Part shown: in pieces, positions 7,716-16,405 of the stretch | How positions within the stretch are numbered: the stretch's first letter is position 1 | Layout: the number at the start of each line of letters is the position of its first letter | Assembly: GCA_028709105.1 (NCBI GenBank) | Contig: JAQVYD010000003.1 | Coordinates: 1-31,879, forward strand | Source of the DNA: Clostridia bacterium | GTDB taxonomy: Bacteria > Bacillota > Peptococcia > DRI-13 > DTU073 | Length of the DNA: 31,879 bases | Direction: 5' to 3' | Made by a program: the position numbers and the translations under genes | Notes under the pieces: model-generated | Databases searched by the model: none | Told to the model about the DNA's origin: nothing | Seen by the model: only the letters and a program-made list of their open reading frames with translations

Positions 7716-8255
7716 ATGAAAGAAAAAGCAAAACTGTTAGATCAAGAGGGCATCAGAAGGTCTTTAACCAGAATAGCTCATGAGATTGTGGAGAAAAACA
7801 AAGGGGTAGATGATTTAATTATTGTAGGAATTAGGCGGAGGGGTGTACCTTTAGCGGAACGGTTAGCGCAAATGATTTCGCAAATTGAAGGCACAAAACT
7901 TACGGTGGGAAAGCTTGATATTACCTTGTATCGAGATGACCTTACGGCTTTGAGTGATCAACCGGTTGTTCATGCTACGGAAATTCCTTTTGAGATTACC
8001 GGTAAAAAAATCATTCTCGTGGATGATGTTTTATATACAGGCAGAACAGTAAGGGCGGCTCTTGATGCCATGATGGATTTAGGCAGACCCAAGTCTATTC
8101 AGTTGGCCGTTCTTGTTGATCGGGGGCATCGGGAACTGCCTATTCGAGCCGATTATATTGGTAAAAATGCGCCTACTTCGCGCAAAGAATCTATTGAGGT
8201 CATGCTGAAGGAAACAGATGGCGAGGAGCGGGTTTTAATCGTTGAAACAGAATAA
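7716..8255 (+). CDS. pyrR: Bifunctional pyr RNA-binding attenuator / uracil phosphoribosyltransferase
   Basis: A 179-residue type I phosphoribosyltransferase. In Gram-positive bacteria PyrR binds pyr leader RNA in response to UMP and also makes UMP from uracil and PRPP. The PRPP loop IILVDDVLYTGRTV is at residues 99-112, and the N-terminal VGIRRRGVPLAERL helix at 37-50 is typical. ATG 7716 is chosen over an in-frame TTG at 7665 because AAGGAG (7702-7707) precedes it and the family starts here. Unlike in Bacillus, no pyr biosynthesis genes follow: the next gene is on the opposite strand, 3 bases away. Confidence 0.95.
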   Translation: MKEKAKLLDQEGIRRSLTRIAHEIVEKNKGVDDLIIVGIRRRGVPLAERLAQMISQIEGTKLTVGKLDITLYRDDLTALSDQPVVHATEIPFEITGKKIILVDDVLYTGRTVRAALDAMMDLGRPKSIQLAVLVDRGHRELPIRADYIGKNAPTSRKESIEVMLKETDGEERVLIVETE

Positions 8256-8258
8256 TTT

Positions 8259-10016
8259 TTAATCAGGGTATGCCAAGGGGACGGGGGTTACGTAAAGGGT
8301 GTGCTGATGAGTATAAAGAACAAAGCCGGGTTTGGCCCCTTGGGGTTTCCAAACATTTTGTCGTTTCGTGTAATCAACGGGAACATTAGTGGAATGACGG
8401 GCTTGAGAATGATAAGCGGCTAACATGGCTGCTTTTTCTGTTATTTCCGGGGGAATAACTTTATTATCAGGGTTTTTAATGAGAACATGAGAGCCGGGGA
8501 TATCTTTGGTATGAAACCAAAGATCCTCTGCTTTGGCTGTTTTCATCGTAAGTAAATCGTTTTGGCGATTGTTTTTCCCATAGTAAATAACCCATGAGTC
8601 TATGATTATTTTGGCGGGAAGACTTGGTTGGTGTGTTTTGTTTTTCTTTTGAGCTTTGGCTTTTGTTGTTTCTTTCAGGTATCCGGCTTGTTGAATTTCC
8701 TCGCGGATTTCTGCTGTTTCCGTTAAAGTTGTTACATTATCTATGGAATTAGCCAAACTATCAAGATAACCGAGTTCTTTTTTTGTTTCCAGCAGTTGTT
8801 TTTGGGCTTTAACAGTAGCATTTTTGCACTTTTGGTAATAAGCAAAATAACGTTGCGCATTTTCTCCTACGGAGAGATGTTGTTTTAAAGGGATTATTTC
8901 TATTTCTCCCGTAGGGTCATAGTAATTACTTACTTGGGCTTCTTTCCCCTGGGTGAGACAATGTAGGTTAGCCGTAAGCAGTTCGCCCCATAGTCGGTAC
9001 TGTTCGGCGTTTTTAGCCTCTTGGATTGTTTCTTGTTGCAAACCGGCTTTTTTTTCGCAGCGCTGAATTTCTTTTTTGACGATGCTTGTTAATTCGCCTT
9101 TTTTTTGTTGTAGGGAGAGAGCTTTATTTTTATGAAGATAATAAAAATCTAAGGTCTCATTCATGCCGGGGAAATGATGGCGCATAGCCGGAGAAAAAGA
9201 CGTTAAAGCAATCGCGGAAAAGGCCAGTGGCAGATCATCTTCGACGATTACTTCCGGGGTAAAGCTTCCCGCTTGTAATTGCGCACCTAAGCGACATAGT
9301 TCCTGCCACAGCAGGCGTAATTCATATTCGCCGCAATATTCCAAGGTCAGTTGTGAATTGAGACCTGTTCTGAAAATGAGTTCCTTTATAGATTGGGGAC
9401 TCATGCCCTCGCTGACTTTTAGCAGAGCCTTGCTTAAATTAGTATTGAGGGGGAGTTCAAGCAATCGTTCATAAAAGATTTTTTGTTCAGTTTCCCACGG
9501 AATAATCTTATCCTGTGGTGGTGGATAATGGTAAGAGAGACCGGGGAGAACTTGCCGATAGCGGCTGATGGAAGCGGGGACTCGCCTGAGGGCATCGATA
9601 ATTTTGTTTTGTTGCGGGTTTAGGAGCAGAATATTGCTATGTTTCCCCATTATTTCGATGATAATTTTGCGCTGAGCCTTTTCCCCCAGTTCATCAAGAA
9701 CCTCACAATTAATTTCTAAGACGCGATCCAAATTTTGCTGGGTGAAGGAAAGGATGCGGCCTCCTTCCAAATGTTTACGCAAGACCATGCAGAAAACTGG
9801 TGGTTGAGGAGGGTTCGGGGTTGTTTGGGAGACCAGATGTACCCTGGCCTCTTGAGCTAGGGAGGAAAGAAGCAGTTTATAAGAAGCCTCTTTTTGCCGC
9901 AAGGTTAAAATGATTTGCTGTTTGGCAGGCTGATATATTTTATCAATGCGGGCACCACTTAGTTTTGTTGCTAATTCCATGGTGACTGCCCGTAGGACAA
10001 TTCCATCAAAAGACAT
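8259..10016 (-). CDS. rqcH: NFACT-family ribosome quality-control factor RqcH
   Basis: A 585-residue protein that binds peptidyl-tRNA-blocked 50S subunits and recruits tRNA-Ala to add alanine tails. Visible parts are the NFACT-N domain starting MSFDGIVLRAVTMEL, the conserved Asp97-Arg98 pair in QNLDRVLEI (needed for tailing in B. subtilis), central coiled coils (about 330-460), and the C-terminal NFACT-R domain with DLWFHTKDIPGSHVLIK. ATG at 10016 is preferred over an in-frame start at 10085 because of a GGAG site 10 bases upstream and family alignment. The last residues, TPVPLAYPD, differ from the usual acidic end and coincide with a repeat half copy. Older annotations call it a fibronectin-binding protein. 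Confidence 0.93.
   Translation of the reverse strand: MSFDGIVLRAVTMELATKLSGARIDKIYQPAKQQIILTLRQKEASYKLLLSSLAQEARVHLVSQTTPNPPQPPVFCMVLRKHLEGGRILSFTQQNLDRVLEINCEVLDELGEKAQRKIIIEIMGKHSNILLLNPQQNKIIDALRRVPASISRYRQVLPGLSYHYPPPQDKIIPWETEQKIFYERLLELPLNTNLSKALLKVSEGMSPQSIKELIFRTGLNSQLTLEYCGEYELRLLWQELCRLGAQLQAGSFTPEVIVEDDLPLAFSAIALTSFSPAMRHHFPGMNETLDFYYLHKNKALSLQQKKGELTSIVKKEIQRCEKKAGLQQETIQEAKNAEQYRLWGELLTANLHCLTQGKEAQVSNYYDPTGEIEIIPLKQHLSVGENAQRYFAYYQKCKNATVKAQKQLLETKKELGYLDSLANSIDNVTTLTETAEIREEIQQAGYLKETTKAKAQKKNKTHQPSLPAKIIIDSWVIYYGKNNRQNDLLTMKTAKAEDLWFHTKDIPGSHVLIKNPDNKVIPPEITEKAAMLAAYHSQARHSTNVPVDYTKRQNVWKPQGAKPGFVLYTHQHTLYVTPVPLAYPD
8273..8290. repeat. Half copy of the GGGGACGGGG repeat inside the end of rqcH
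   Basis: The 13-base core CAAGGGGACGGGG at 8274-8286 is identical to the core of the long repeats at 6655 and 10091. The flanks diverge (CC before, GTTACG after) and no second arm is present. On the minus strand it encodes the TPVPL part of the RqcH tail. This may be a decayed insertion. Confidence 0.6.
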
Positions 10017-10059
10017 TTGTTGATCGCTCCATTCTAATTTTTCGGTTTTTGTAGCTTTA

Positions 10060-10068
10060 ATTATAACA
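10060..10068 (-). promoter_or_regulatory. Extended -10 promoter for rqcH
   Basis: Read on the minus strand this is TGTTATAAT, a perfect extended -10, about 44 bases before the rqcH ATG. A TTGAAA (10080-10085) upstream is only 14 bases away, too close for a standard -35. The repeat at 10091-10169 begins just beyond it. Confidence 0.55.
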
Positions 10069-10090
10069 TATCTGGTCACTTTCAATAAAC

Positions 10091-10169
10091 TGTGTCAAGG
10101 GGACGGGGTTGTTGACACACTCTAAATGATCACCTAAGGGTGTGTCAACAACCCCGTCCCCTTGACACA
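10091..10169. repeat. Perfect 30-bp inverted repeat (REP-like), copy 2
   Basis: Arms 10091-10120 and 10140-10169 are exact reverse complements over 30 bp, with a 19-base spacer that contains the palindrome TGATCA. The inner 28 bp of each arm are identical to copy 1 at 6655-6719, while the spacers are unrelated in sequence and length. It fills much of the space between divergently transcribed rqcH and the Ca2+ ATPase gene. Conserved arms with a variable spacer fit a dispersed repeat family. Confidence 0.95.
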
Positions 10170-10253
10170 GACATTTCTCCTTTGTCTCCGGTTATTTTTT
10201 AGTGAAAGAAGAATAAGAATGTATGGATAGTCTTTTGCCGGGGAGGAAGGTTC

Positions 10254-13058
10254 ATGCCGAGAAAGCAGTGGGAAGAAATTACGATCAAAGAAACACTAGA
10301 GGAATTTCAGGTTGATTTATCAAAAGGACTTTCGGAAAGTGAAGCTCGGCGACGTTTGAAGTTAGTAGGTCCCAATCAATTAAAGGAACAAAAAAAGAAG
10401 TCGGTTTTTACCCTTTTTTTGGCTCAATTCAGTGACTTTATGGTTATTATTCTGCTTGCTGCCGCTCTTATCTCTGCTTTGTTAGGGGAATATGCAGACG
10501 CCTTAACCATTCTGATTATTGTAATTATTAATGCTATTTTGGGGTTTGGGCAGGAATATCGGGCGGAAAAATCTTTGGAAAAACTGAAAAAACTAACGGC
10601 TCAGGAAACGATAGTTCAACGAGAGGGTTTGCTTAAAAAAATATCCGCTGCTCAACTGGTGCCGGGAGATATCATTCTTTTAAAGACCGGAGATATTATC
10701 CCGGCTGATTTACGAATAATTGAGGGAAATCAATTGGAGATAAACGAGGCTGTTTTAACCGGAGAATCATGGCCTGTGAAAAAACGGGCGGAGGAAGTTT
10801 GTCAGAGCAAAACAGCTCTTGGTGACAGAAAAAATATGGCCTATATGGGAACGGTGATTACACGAGGCAAAGGGCAAGGTGTAGTCGTAGGCACAGGTAT
10901 GACGACAGAGATGGGACAAATTGCCGGCTGTATTCAGGAAATTCAGGAAGAACCAACACCTTTACAAAAGCGTTTGGCTCAGTTAGGACGTTGGTTAGTT
11001 TTTTGCTGTTTGCTGATTGTCGCGGTTGTTGTTGTTTTAGGGTTAGCCAGAGGTGAATCTGTTTACAGAATGGTTTTAACGGGAGTAAGCTTGGCTGTTG
11101 CGGCTATTCCTGAAGGTTTACCGGCTATTGTTACTGTAGTCTTGGCCCTCGGTGTGCAGAGGATGGTCAAGCGTCAGGCGATCATCAGGGCGTTGCCTGC
11201 GGTAGAAACTTTAGGTTGTGCTACGATCATTTGTTCTGATAAAACGGGAACTCTGACGCAGAATGAGATGACCGTTAGGCAGTATTACTTGTCAGGAGAA
11301 ATAATCTCTTTTGCCGGTGAAGGTTATGTTCCACATGGTAAAATTGATTTTTTAGCTCAGAATAAAGAACAGTATCAAAAGAAAAACAAGTTAGGTTTAG
11401 AGTTAGCGTTTAAAATAGCGGCTTTATGTAATAATGCTTATCTGAAAAAGAAGGAGACTTTGGTTACCGGGCTTTTTCGTAAACATCATCGTCAATGGGA
11501 GATTATGGGCGATCCTACGGAAGGCGCTCTTCTTGTTTCTGCCGCTAAAGGAGGTTTTTGGCGCGAACACATCGAAAAAGAAGAAAGAAGAAGCGGTGAA
11601 ATCCCTTTTGATGCTGAACGCAAGAGAATGAGCGTTGTTTATCAGACTGCCCGGGGTTCGCACAGGATTTATACGAAAGGTGCTCTTGATGTTCTACTTG
11701 ATTTGTGTAGTAAAGTTTGGTGGAAAGGCGAGGTTATACCTCTTACCATAGAAATCAAAGAGAAGATTGTAGCGACAAATGAGCAGATGGCTTCTCAAGC
11801 TTTACGGGTGATCGCTCTCGCTTATCGGGAGCTTCCCACGGAGTTTTCGACCAGATTTCCCCAAAAAGAAAATCATTTTATTGAGTTTTCCGAAGGGGAA
11901 GAAAAGGAATTAGAAAAAGATTTTATCTTTGTTGCTTTGGCTGGAATGATTGATCCACCCCGCCCCTCGGCTCAACAAGCCGTAAGCTTATGTAAGAATG
12001 CAGGCATAAAAACGGTGATGATTACGGGAGATCATAAAAAAACGGCCGAGGTCGTAGCTAGGGAGTTGCAGCTTCTTACTAACCCTGCTCAGCGTGTTCT
12101 TACCGGGAGCGAACTTGATCTGTTAACAGATGCACAGTTAAAAAGAATCATTAATCAAGTAGTAGTATATGCCCGAGTTTCGCCTCATCATAAATTGCGT
12201 ATTGTGAAAATACTAAAAGAGGTAGGGCATGTTGTGGCGATGACCGGGGATGGTGTCAATGATGCCCCCGCCGTAAAAGAGGCAGATATTGGTATTAGTA
12301 TGGGGTTAAGCGGTACAGATGTAACGAGGGAGGCTTCTTCGTTAATTTTGGCTAATGATGATTTTGCCACGATTGTAGCTGCGGTGGAAGAAGGACGAAT
12401 AATTTATGATAATATTAGAAAGTTCATTCGTTATCTTCTTTCTTGTAATACGGGTGAAGTATTGACCATGTTTATGGCTGCTCTGGTGGGGCTGCCTTTA
12501 CCGCTGTTACCTATTCAAATCTTATGGGTGAACTTAGTCACCGATGGTTTGCCGGCTATGGCGTTAGGTCTTGATCCGGGCGATCCCGGGATTATGCAGA
12601 GAAAACCTCGTCATCCGCGGGAAAGCATTTTTGCCCATGGTTTAACTAAGCAAATTTTAGTGATAGGAACCTTGATTAGCTTAAGTACTTTGTTGGCTTT
12701 TGTCACCGGTTTTTATTGGGGAGGGCAGAACCTGGCTTTAGCTAGAACGATAGCTTTTACTACCTTGGTTGTTGTGCAGCTTTTTTATGTTTTTCCCTGT
12801 CGCTCCGAAAGTTATTCTGTTTTTGACCTCGGCTTTTTTTCGAATCTTTTTTTATTAGGAGCCGTTTTTTGTTCTTTTGGTATGCAGTTGGCCGTAATTT
12901 ATCTCCCCTTTTTTCAACAAATTTTTAAGACGGAGGCTTTGCAATTAAGTCATTGGGGACTTATTTTTTGTTTTGCCGCAGGAATTATCCTCTTGCAGGG
13001 ATTGGTGCGTACTGTTAAAATCAAGAGAAAGAGAAGAATTATTTATCTACATACTTAA
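10254..13058 (+). CDS. SERCA-type Ca2+-transporting P-type ATPase
   Basis: A 934-residue P2A ATPase of full length. In order: N-terminal cation ATPase segment; M1-M2; actuator domain with TGES at 169-172; M4 with PEGLP, Glu287 matching the calcium ligand Glu309 of SERCA; phosphorylation motif DKTGTLT with Asp329; nucleotide domain; hinge TGDGVND at 664-670; and M5-M6 with Asn732, Glu735, Asn760, Thr763 and Asp764, which match the SERCA Ca2+ ligands. Both ion sites appear complete, so calcium export is likely. GGGGAGGAAGG precedes the ATG. The Bacillus counterpart is yloB, in the same place beside yloA (rqcH). Confidence 0.93.
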   Translation: MPRKQWEEITIKETLEEFQVDLSKGLSESEARRRLKLVGPNQLKEQKKKSVFTLFLAQFSDFMVIILLAAALISALLGEYADALTILIIVIINAILGFGQEYRAEKSLEKLKKLTAQETIVQREGLLKKISAAQLVPGDIILLKTGDIIPADLRIIEGNQLEINEAVLTGESWPVKKRAEEVCQSKTALGDRKNMAYMGTVITRGKGQGVVVGTGMTTEMGQIAGCIQEIQEEPTPLQKRLAQLGRWLVFCCLLIVAVVVVLGLARGESVYRMVLTGVSLAVAAIPEGLPAIVTVVLALGVQRMVKRQAIIRALPAVETLGCATIICSDKTGTLTQNEMTVRQYYLSGEIISFAGEGYVPHGKIDFLAQNKEQYQKKNKLGLELAFKIAALCNNAYLKKKETLVTGLFRKHHRQWEIMGDPTEGALLVSAAKGGFWREHIEKEERRSGEIPFDAERKRMSVVYQTARGSHRIYTKGALDVLLDLCSKVWWKGEVIPLTIEIKEKIVATNEQMASQALRVIALAYRELPTEFSTRFPQKENHFIEFSEGEEKELEKDFIFVALAGMIDPPRPSAQQAVSLCKNAGIKTVMITGDHKKTAEVVARELQLLTNPAQRVLTGSELDLLTDAQLKRIINQVVVYARVSPHHKLRIVKILKEVGHVVAMTGDGVNDAPAVKEADIGISMGLSGTDVTREASSLILANDDFATIVAAVEEGRIIYDNIRKFIRYLLSCNTGEVLTMFMAALVGLPLPLLPIQILWVNLVTDGLPAMALGLDPGDPGIMQRKPRHPRESIFAHGLTKQILVIGTLISLSTLLAFVTGFYWGGQNLALARTIAFTTLVVVQLFYVFPCRSESYSVFDLGFFSNLFLLGAVFCSFGMQLAVIYLPFFQQIFKTEALQLSHWGLIFCFAAGIILLQGLVRTVKIKRKRRIIYLHT

Positions 13059-13073
13059 GTGAGGTGATTGTTG

Positions 13074-13931
13074 TTGAATTTTACGAAAATGCACGGTTTA
13101 GGGAATGATTTTATCCTTATAGATGGTTTTAAGGAAAAATTCCCTTCGGATTTATCAAATTTATCAAAAACCTCGGTCAAGTTGTGTGACCGGCATTTTG
13201 GCATAGGAGCTGATGGCGTAATTTTAGTTTTACCATCTGACCAAGCTGATCTTAAAATGCGGATCATTAATTCTGATGGCAGTGAAGCAGAGATGTGCGG
13301 TAATGGGATTCGCTGTTTTGCCCAATATGCTTACGAAGAAGGATTTATTAAGAAGGAAATGTTTACGGTGGAAACACTTGCCGGGATTATGACTCCCCGT
13401 CTTGTCTTGCAACAAGGCAAATTAGCAGGAATTACCGTGGATATGGGAGAACCTTCTTTAGAGAGAAAGGCGATTCCGATGTTAGGACCGGTGGGACAGG
13501 CTATTAATGAACCATTACTCGTTTTAGATAAAACCTTTGATGTCACCGCTCTCTTAATGGGAGTACCTCATTGTGTGACTTTTGTGGATGATGTTCGTCA
13601 AATCGAAATTGAAAAATATGGTCCGGCTTTAGAAAAACATTTGGTCTTTCCCAGGAAAACTAATGTTCATTTCTTAGAAGTTTTGAATGAGCGGGAAATA
13701 AAAATGAGGGTTTGGGAAAGAGGTGCCGGGCTGACCTTGGCTTGTGGTACGGGAGCTTGTGCTTCTTTGGTCGCTGCAGTTTTAAATGGAAAAACGCAAC
13801 GGAAGGCGAAAATACATTTGCCTGGAGGAACCTTAGTTATAGAATGGGCGGAGAATAACCACGTTTATATGACCGGTCCGGCCCAGAGGGTTTTTTCCGG
13901 TAAGGTTGCAGAAGAGTGCTTGTTCAATTAA
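13074..13931 (+). CDS. dapF: Diaminopimelate epimerase
   Basis: A cofactor-independent epimerase of 285 residues that converts LL- to meso-diaminopimelate for peptidoglycan and lysine. The two catalytic cysteines are Cys75 in EMCGNGIRCF and Cys224 in LACGTGACAS, each in its conserved motif; MHGLGNDFI opens the protein. Three TTG codons run in frame at 13068, 13071 and 13074. The third is preferred because GAGGTG (13061-13066) is 7 bases before it and the family usually begins close to NFTKMHG. The gene starts 15 bases after the ATPase and may be cotranscribed with it. Confidence 0.95.
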   Translation: MNFTKMHGLGNDFILIDGFKEKFPSDLSNLSKTSVKLCDRHFGIGADGVILVLPSDQADLKMRIINSDGSEAEMCGNGIRCFAQYAYEEGFIKKEMFTVETLAGIMTPRLVLQQGKLAGITVDMGEPSLERKAIPMLGPVGQAINEPLLVLDKTFDVTALLMGVPHCVTFVDDVRQIEIEKYGPALEKHLVFPRKTNVHFLEVLNEREIKMRVWERGAGLTLACGTGACASLVAAVLNGKTQRKAKIHLPGGTLVIEWAENNHVYMTGPAQRVFSGKVAEECLFN

Positions 13932-13965
13932 AATTAGGTAAGAAGTAATTAAAGAAAGGGTGTTG

Positions 13966-15138
13966 ATGGTGCAAGCAACAAGAATTAAAAAATTACCTCC
14001 GTATTTATTTGCGAGGATTGAAAAAAAAGTGGAAGAGGCTAAAGAAAAGGGGATAGATATTGTTAGTTTTGGGATTGGCGATCCGGATTTGCCCACTCCT
14101 CAGCCGATTGTGGACGAACTTTGCCGGCAAGCGAATAATCCGGCTAACCATCAGTATCCTACTTCGGTAGGGTTGTTGGCTTTTCGTCAGGCGGTTAGTG
14201 AGTATTATCGGGAAACTCGTGGGGTGACTCTTGACCCTCGCGAAGAGGTGGTTACCTTGCTTGGTTCGAAAGAGGGGATTGGGCATATTAATTTTTGCTA
14301 TGTGAATCCCGGTGATGTTAATCTTATTCCCGATCCCGGGTATCCCGTTTATGGTATCGGCACACTGCTGGCGGGTGGAGAATCTTATCTCATGCCTTTA
14401 TTAGAGGAAAATGCTTTTCTTCCTGATTTGACTAAAATTCCGGAAGAGGTAGCGAGAAAAGCTAAATTAATGTTTATCAATTATCCGAACAATCCTACCG
14501 GTGCTGTAGCTGAGCGGCAGTTTTTTGAGGAAGTCGTAGCTTTTGCTAAAAAATATGATATTATCGTTTGTCATGATGCTGCTTATACAGAGATAGCTTA
14601 TGATGGTTACCGTCCGGTTAGTTTTCTGGAAATTCCGGGGGCGAAAGAAGTGGGGATTGAATTTGGTTCTCTTTCTAAACCTTTCAATATGACGGGATGG
14701 CGTATCGGTTGGGCGGTAGGAAGACGTGATGTGGTAGAATGTTTAGGCAGATTAAAATCCAATCTTGATTCCGGTCAGTTTCAGGCCATTCAATATGCGG
14801 CGATTAAAGGATTAACTGCTTGTCAAGATAGTACTAAGGAGCTATGTAGTATTTATGAAAAAAGAAGGAATTTGATGGTGGATGGGTTTAATCAAATGGG
14901 TTGGCATTTAGCTAAACCTAAAGGCGCTTTTTATATTTGGGCCCCTGTGCCGAAAGGTTTTACTTCCGCTTCTTTTGCCGAATATGTTTTAGATAAGGCT
15001 AGCGTGATTATTACGCCGGGTAGTGGTTATGGTCAATATGGGGAAGGATATTTTCGTATTTCCATTACTATTCCTGAAGAAAAAATTAAAGAAGGTTTAC
15101 GTCGTTTGGCAGAAAACTTGGGGAAAGTCGATTTTTAA
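13966..15138 (+). CDS. dapL: LL-diaminopimelate aminotransferase
   Basis: A 390-residue fold-type I PLP aminotransferase. DapL makes LL-diaminopimelate in one step from tetrahydrodipicolinate and glutamate, bypassing the acylated route. Seen here: PNNPTGA (174-180), HDAAYTE (203-209) with the PLP-binding Asp204 and Tyr207, the Schiff-base lysine Lys238 in FGSLSKPFNMTGWRIGW, and Arg246. Adjacency to dapF, the next enzyme, supports the DapL call over a general aspartate aminotransferase. An AAAGGG site fits ATG 13966 (GTG 13969 is also possible); GTG 13960 is too close. Confidence 0.92.
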   Translation: MVQATRIKKLPPYLFARIEKKVEEAKEKGIDIVSFGIGDPDLPTPQPIVDELCRQANNPANHQYPTSVGLLAFRQAVSEYYRETRGVTLDPREEVVTLLGSKEGIGHINFCYVNPGDVNLIPDPGYPVYGIGTLLAGGESYLMPLLEENAFLPDLTKIPEEVARKAKLMFINYPNNPTGAVAERQFFEEVVAFAKKYDIIVCHDAAYTEIAYDGYRPVSFLEIPGAKEVGIEFGSLSKPFNMTGWRIGWAVGRRDVVECLGRLKSNLDSGQFQAIQYAAIKGLTACQDSTKELCSIYEKRRNLMVDGFNQMGWHLAKPKGAFYIWAPVPKGFTSASFAEYVLDKASVIITPGSGYGQYGEGYFRISITIPEEKIKEGLRRLAENLGKVDF

Positions 15139-15171
15139 CAAAAAAAGCAAAAGCTTAAGGAGAGATTAAAT

Positions 15172-16050
15172 TTGTTAAGAAGTATGACGGGTTTTGGTCG
15201 TGGTGAATATCTAGGCAGGTTAAAACAGGTAACCGTAGAAATTAAAGCTGTTAACCATCGTTTTAGTGAAGTGCAGGTAAGACTGCCTTATCAATATGCC
15301 ATGTTAGAAGAAAGGGTAAGAAAACTTGTCTTAAACTATTTTTCCCGAGGGCGCATCGATGTAGTTATTAAGCTTGAAAATACTAGCGGGAAACAACGGG
15401 AATTGCAAGTTGACAAAGATTTAGCCGTGACGTATTATAAAAAAATAGAGGAATTGGCAGTTGCGATCGGGATTCCTTGTGAGGTTAATGTTGTGCAAAT
15501 TGCTCAGTTTCCTGAAGTGCTGGTTTTACGTGAACCGGAAGAAGAAATGGAAATCATTTGGCAAGATCTTTTGCCCGCTTTGCAGAAGGCTGTGGATGTT
15601 TTGCTGCAAATGAGGGAAAAAGAAGGGTGGAAGCTTAAGGAAGACCTAGTTAGGCGAATCCAAACTCTCCAACAAATACATAGTAAAATTTTACAGAAAA
15701 GCCCACAGGTTGTGGAGATATATCGTCAAAAATTAGCGACACGTCTGCAGGAAGTTTTGCCTGAGGGACAAATAGATGAAGAACGTTTAGCTTTGGAAGT
15801 GGCTTTATTGGCAGATAAGTGTAATCTTGATGAGGAATTGGTTAGACTCAACAGTCATTTTATGCAATTTGCTCAAGCTTTGGAAGAAGATACGGCAGTT
15901 GGACGGAAACTTGATTTTTTGCTGCAAGAAATGAACAGGGAAGTTAATACGATTGGTTCTAAGGCCAATGATGTGGAGATAACTCAGGCTGTAGTTGCTT
16001 TAAAAAGCGAATTGGAAAAGATTAGAGAACAGGTCCAAAATATTGAATAA
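15172..16050 (+). CDS. yicC: YicC-family endoribonuclease
   Basis: A 292-residue protein with the family start MLRSMTGFGRGEY and the conserved C-terminal DUF1732 part (MNREVNTIGSKANDVEITQ). YicC proteins are reported as RNA-degrading enzymes; substrates in this organism are unknown. Central residues about 150-230 look helical and charged. TTG is the start, with AAGGAG at 15157-15162, 9 bases upstream. It opens the long cluster that follows, as yloC does in Bacillus, and lies 14 bases before remA. Confidence 0.92.
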   Translation: MLRSMTGFGRGEYLGRLKQVTVEIKAVNHRFSEVQVRLPYQYAMLEERVRKLVLNYFSRGRIDVVIKLENTSGKQRELQVDKDLAVTYYKKIEELAVAIGIPCEVNVVQIAQFPEVLVLREPEEEMEIIWQDLLPALQKAVDVLLQMREKEGWKLKEDLVRRIQTLQQIHSKILQKSPQVVEIYRQKLATRLQEVLPEGQIDEERLALEVALLADKCNLDEELVRLNSHFMQFAQALEEDTAVGRKLDFLLQEMNREVNTIGSKANDVEITQAVVALKSELEKIREQVQNIE

Positions 16051-16064
16051 TTAGGGGGTCAAAA

Positions 16065-16337
16065 ATGGAGATTAAATTAATTAATATTGGGTTTGGGAAT
16101 ATCGTGGCGGCCAATAGAATTGTTGCTATTGTTAGCCCTGAATCGGCACCGATTAAAAGGATTATCCAAGAGGCCAGGGATCAAGGGATGTTGATTGATG
16201 CTACTTATGGACGCAGAACCAGAGCGGTAGTGATTACTGATAGTGATCATGTTATTCTTTCTGCAGTTCAACCGGAGACGGTGGCACAGAGACTGAATAT
16301 TAAAGACACTGCTGTGGGTGGAAAAACTACATTATAA
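16065..16337 (+). CDS. remA: RemA-family DNA-binding regulator (DUF370)
   Basis: A 90-residue protein matching RemA throughout: KLINIGFGNIVAANRIVAIV at the start, then SAPIKRIIQEAR and TYGRRTRAVVITDSDHVILS. In B. subtilis RemA activates matrix and osmoprotection operons by binding DNA as a ring-shaped oligomer; here the regulon is unknown. The basic GRRTR patch is the likely DNA contact. AGGGGG precedes the ATG. The position between yicC and gmk is the conserved one. Confidence 0.95.
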   Translation: MEIKLINIGFGNIVAANRIVAIVSPESAPIKRIIQEARDQGMLIDATYGRRTRAVVITDSDHVILSAVQPETVAQRLNIKDTAVGGKTTL

Positions 16338-16405
16338 GTGGGACGAAGTGATTAAAGAAGTTATCCAAGAAGTCAGGCGGAGAAAAAAGATAAGTGGTGA
16401 AAAGC

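Noticed and set aside
10162..10196. TTGACA in repeat copy 2 as a -35 for the Ca2+ ATPase gene
   Set aside because: No -10-like hexamer lies 16-18 bases downstream.
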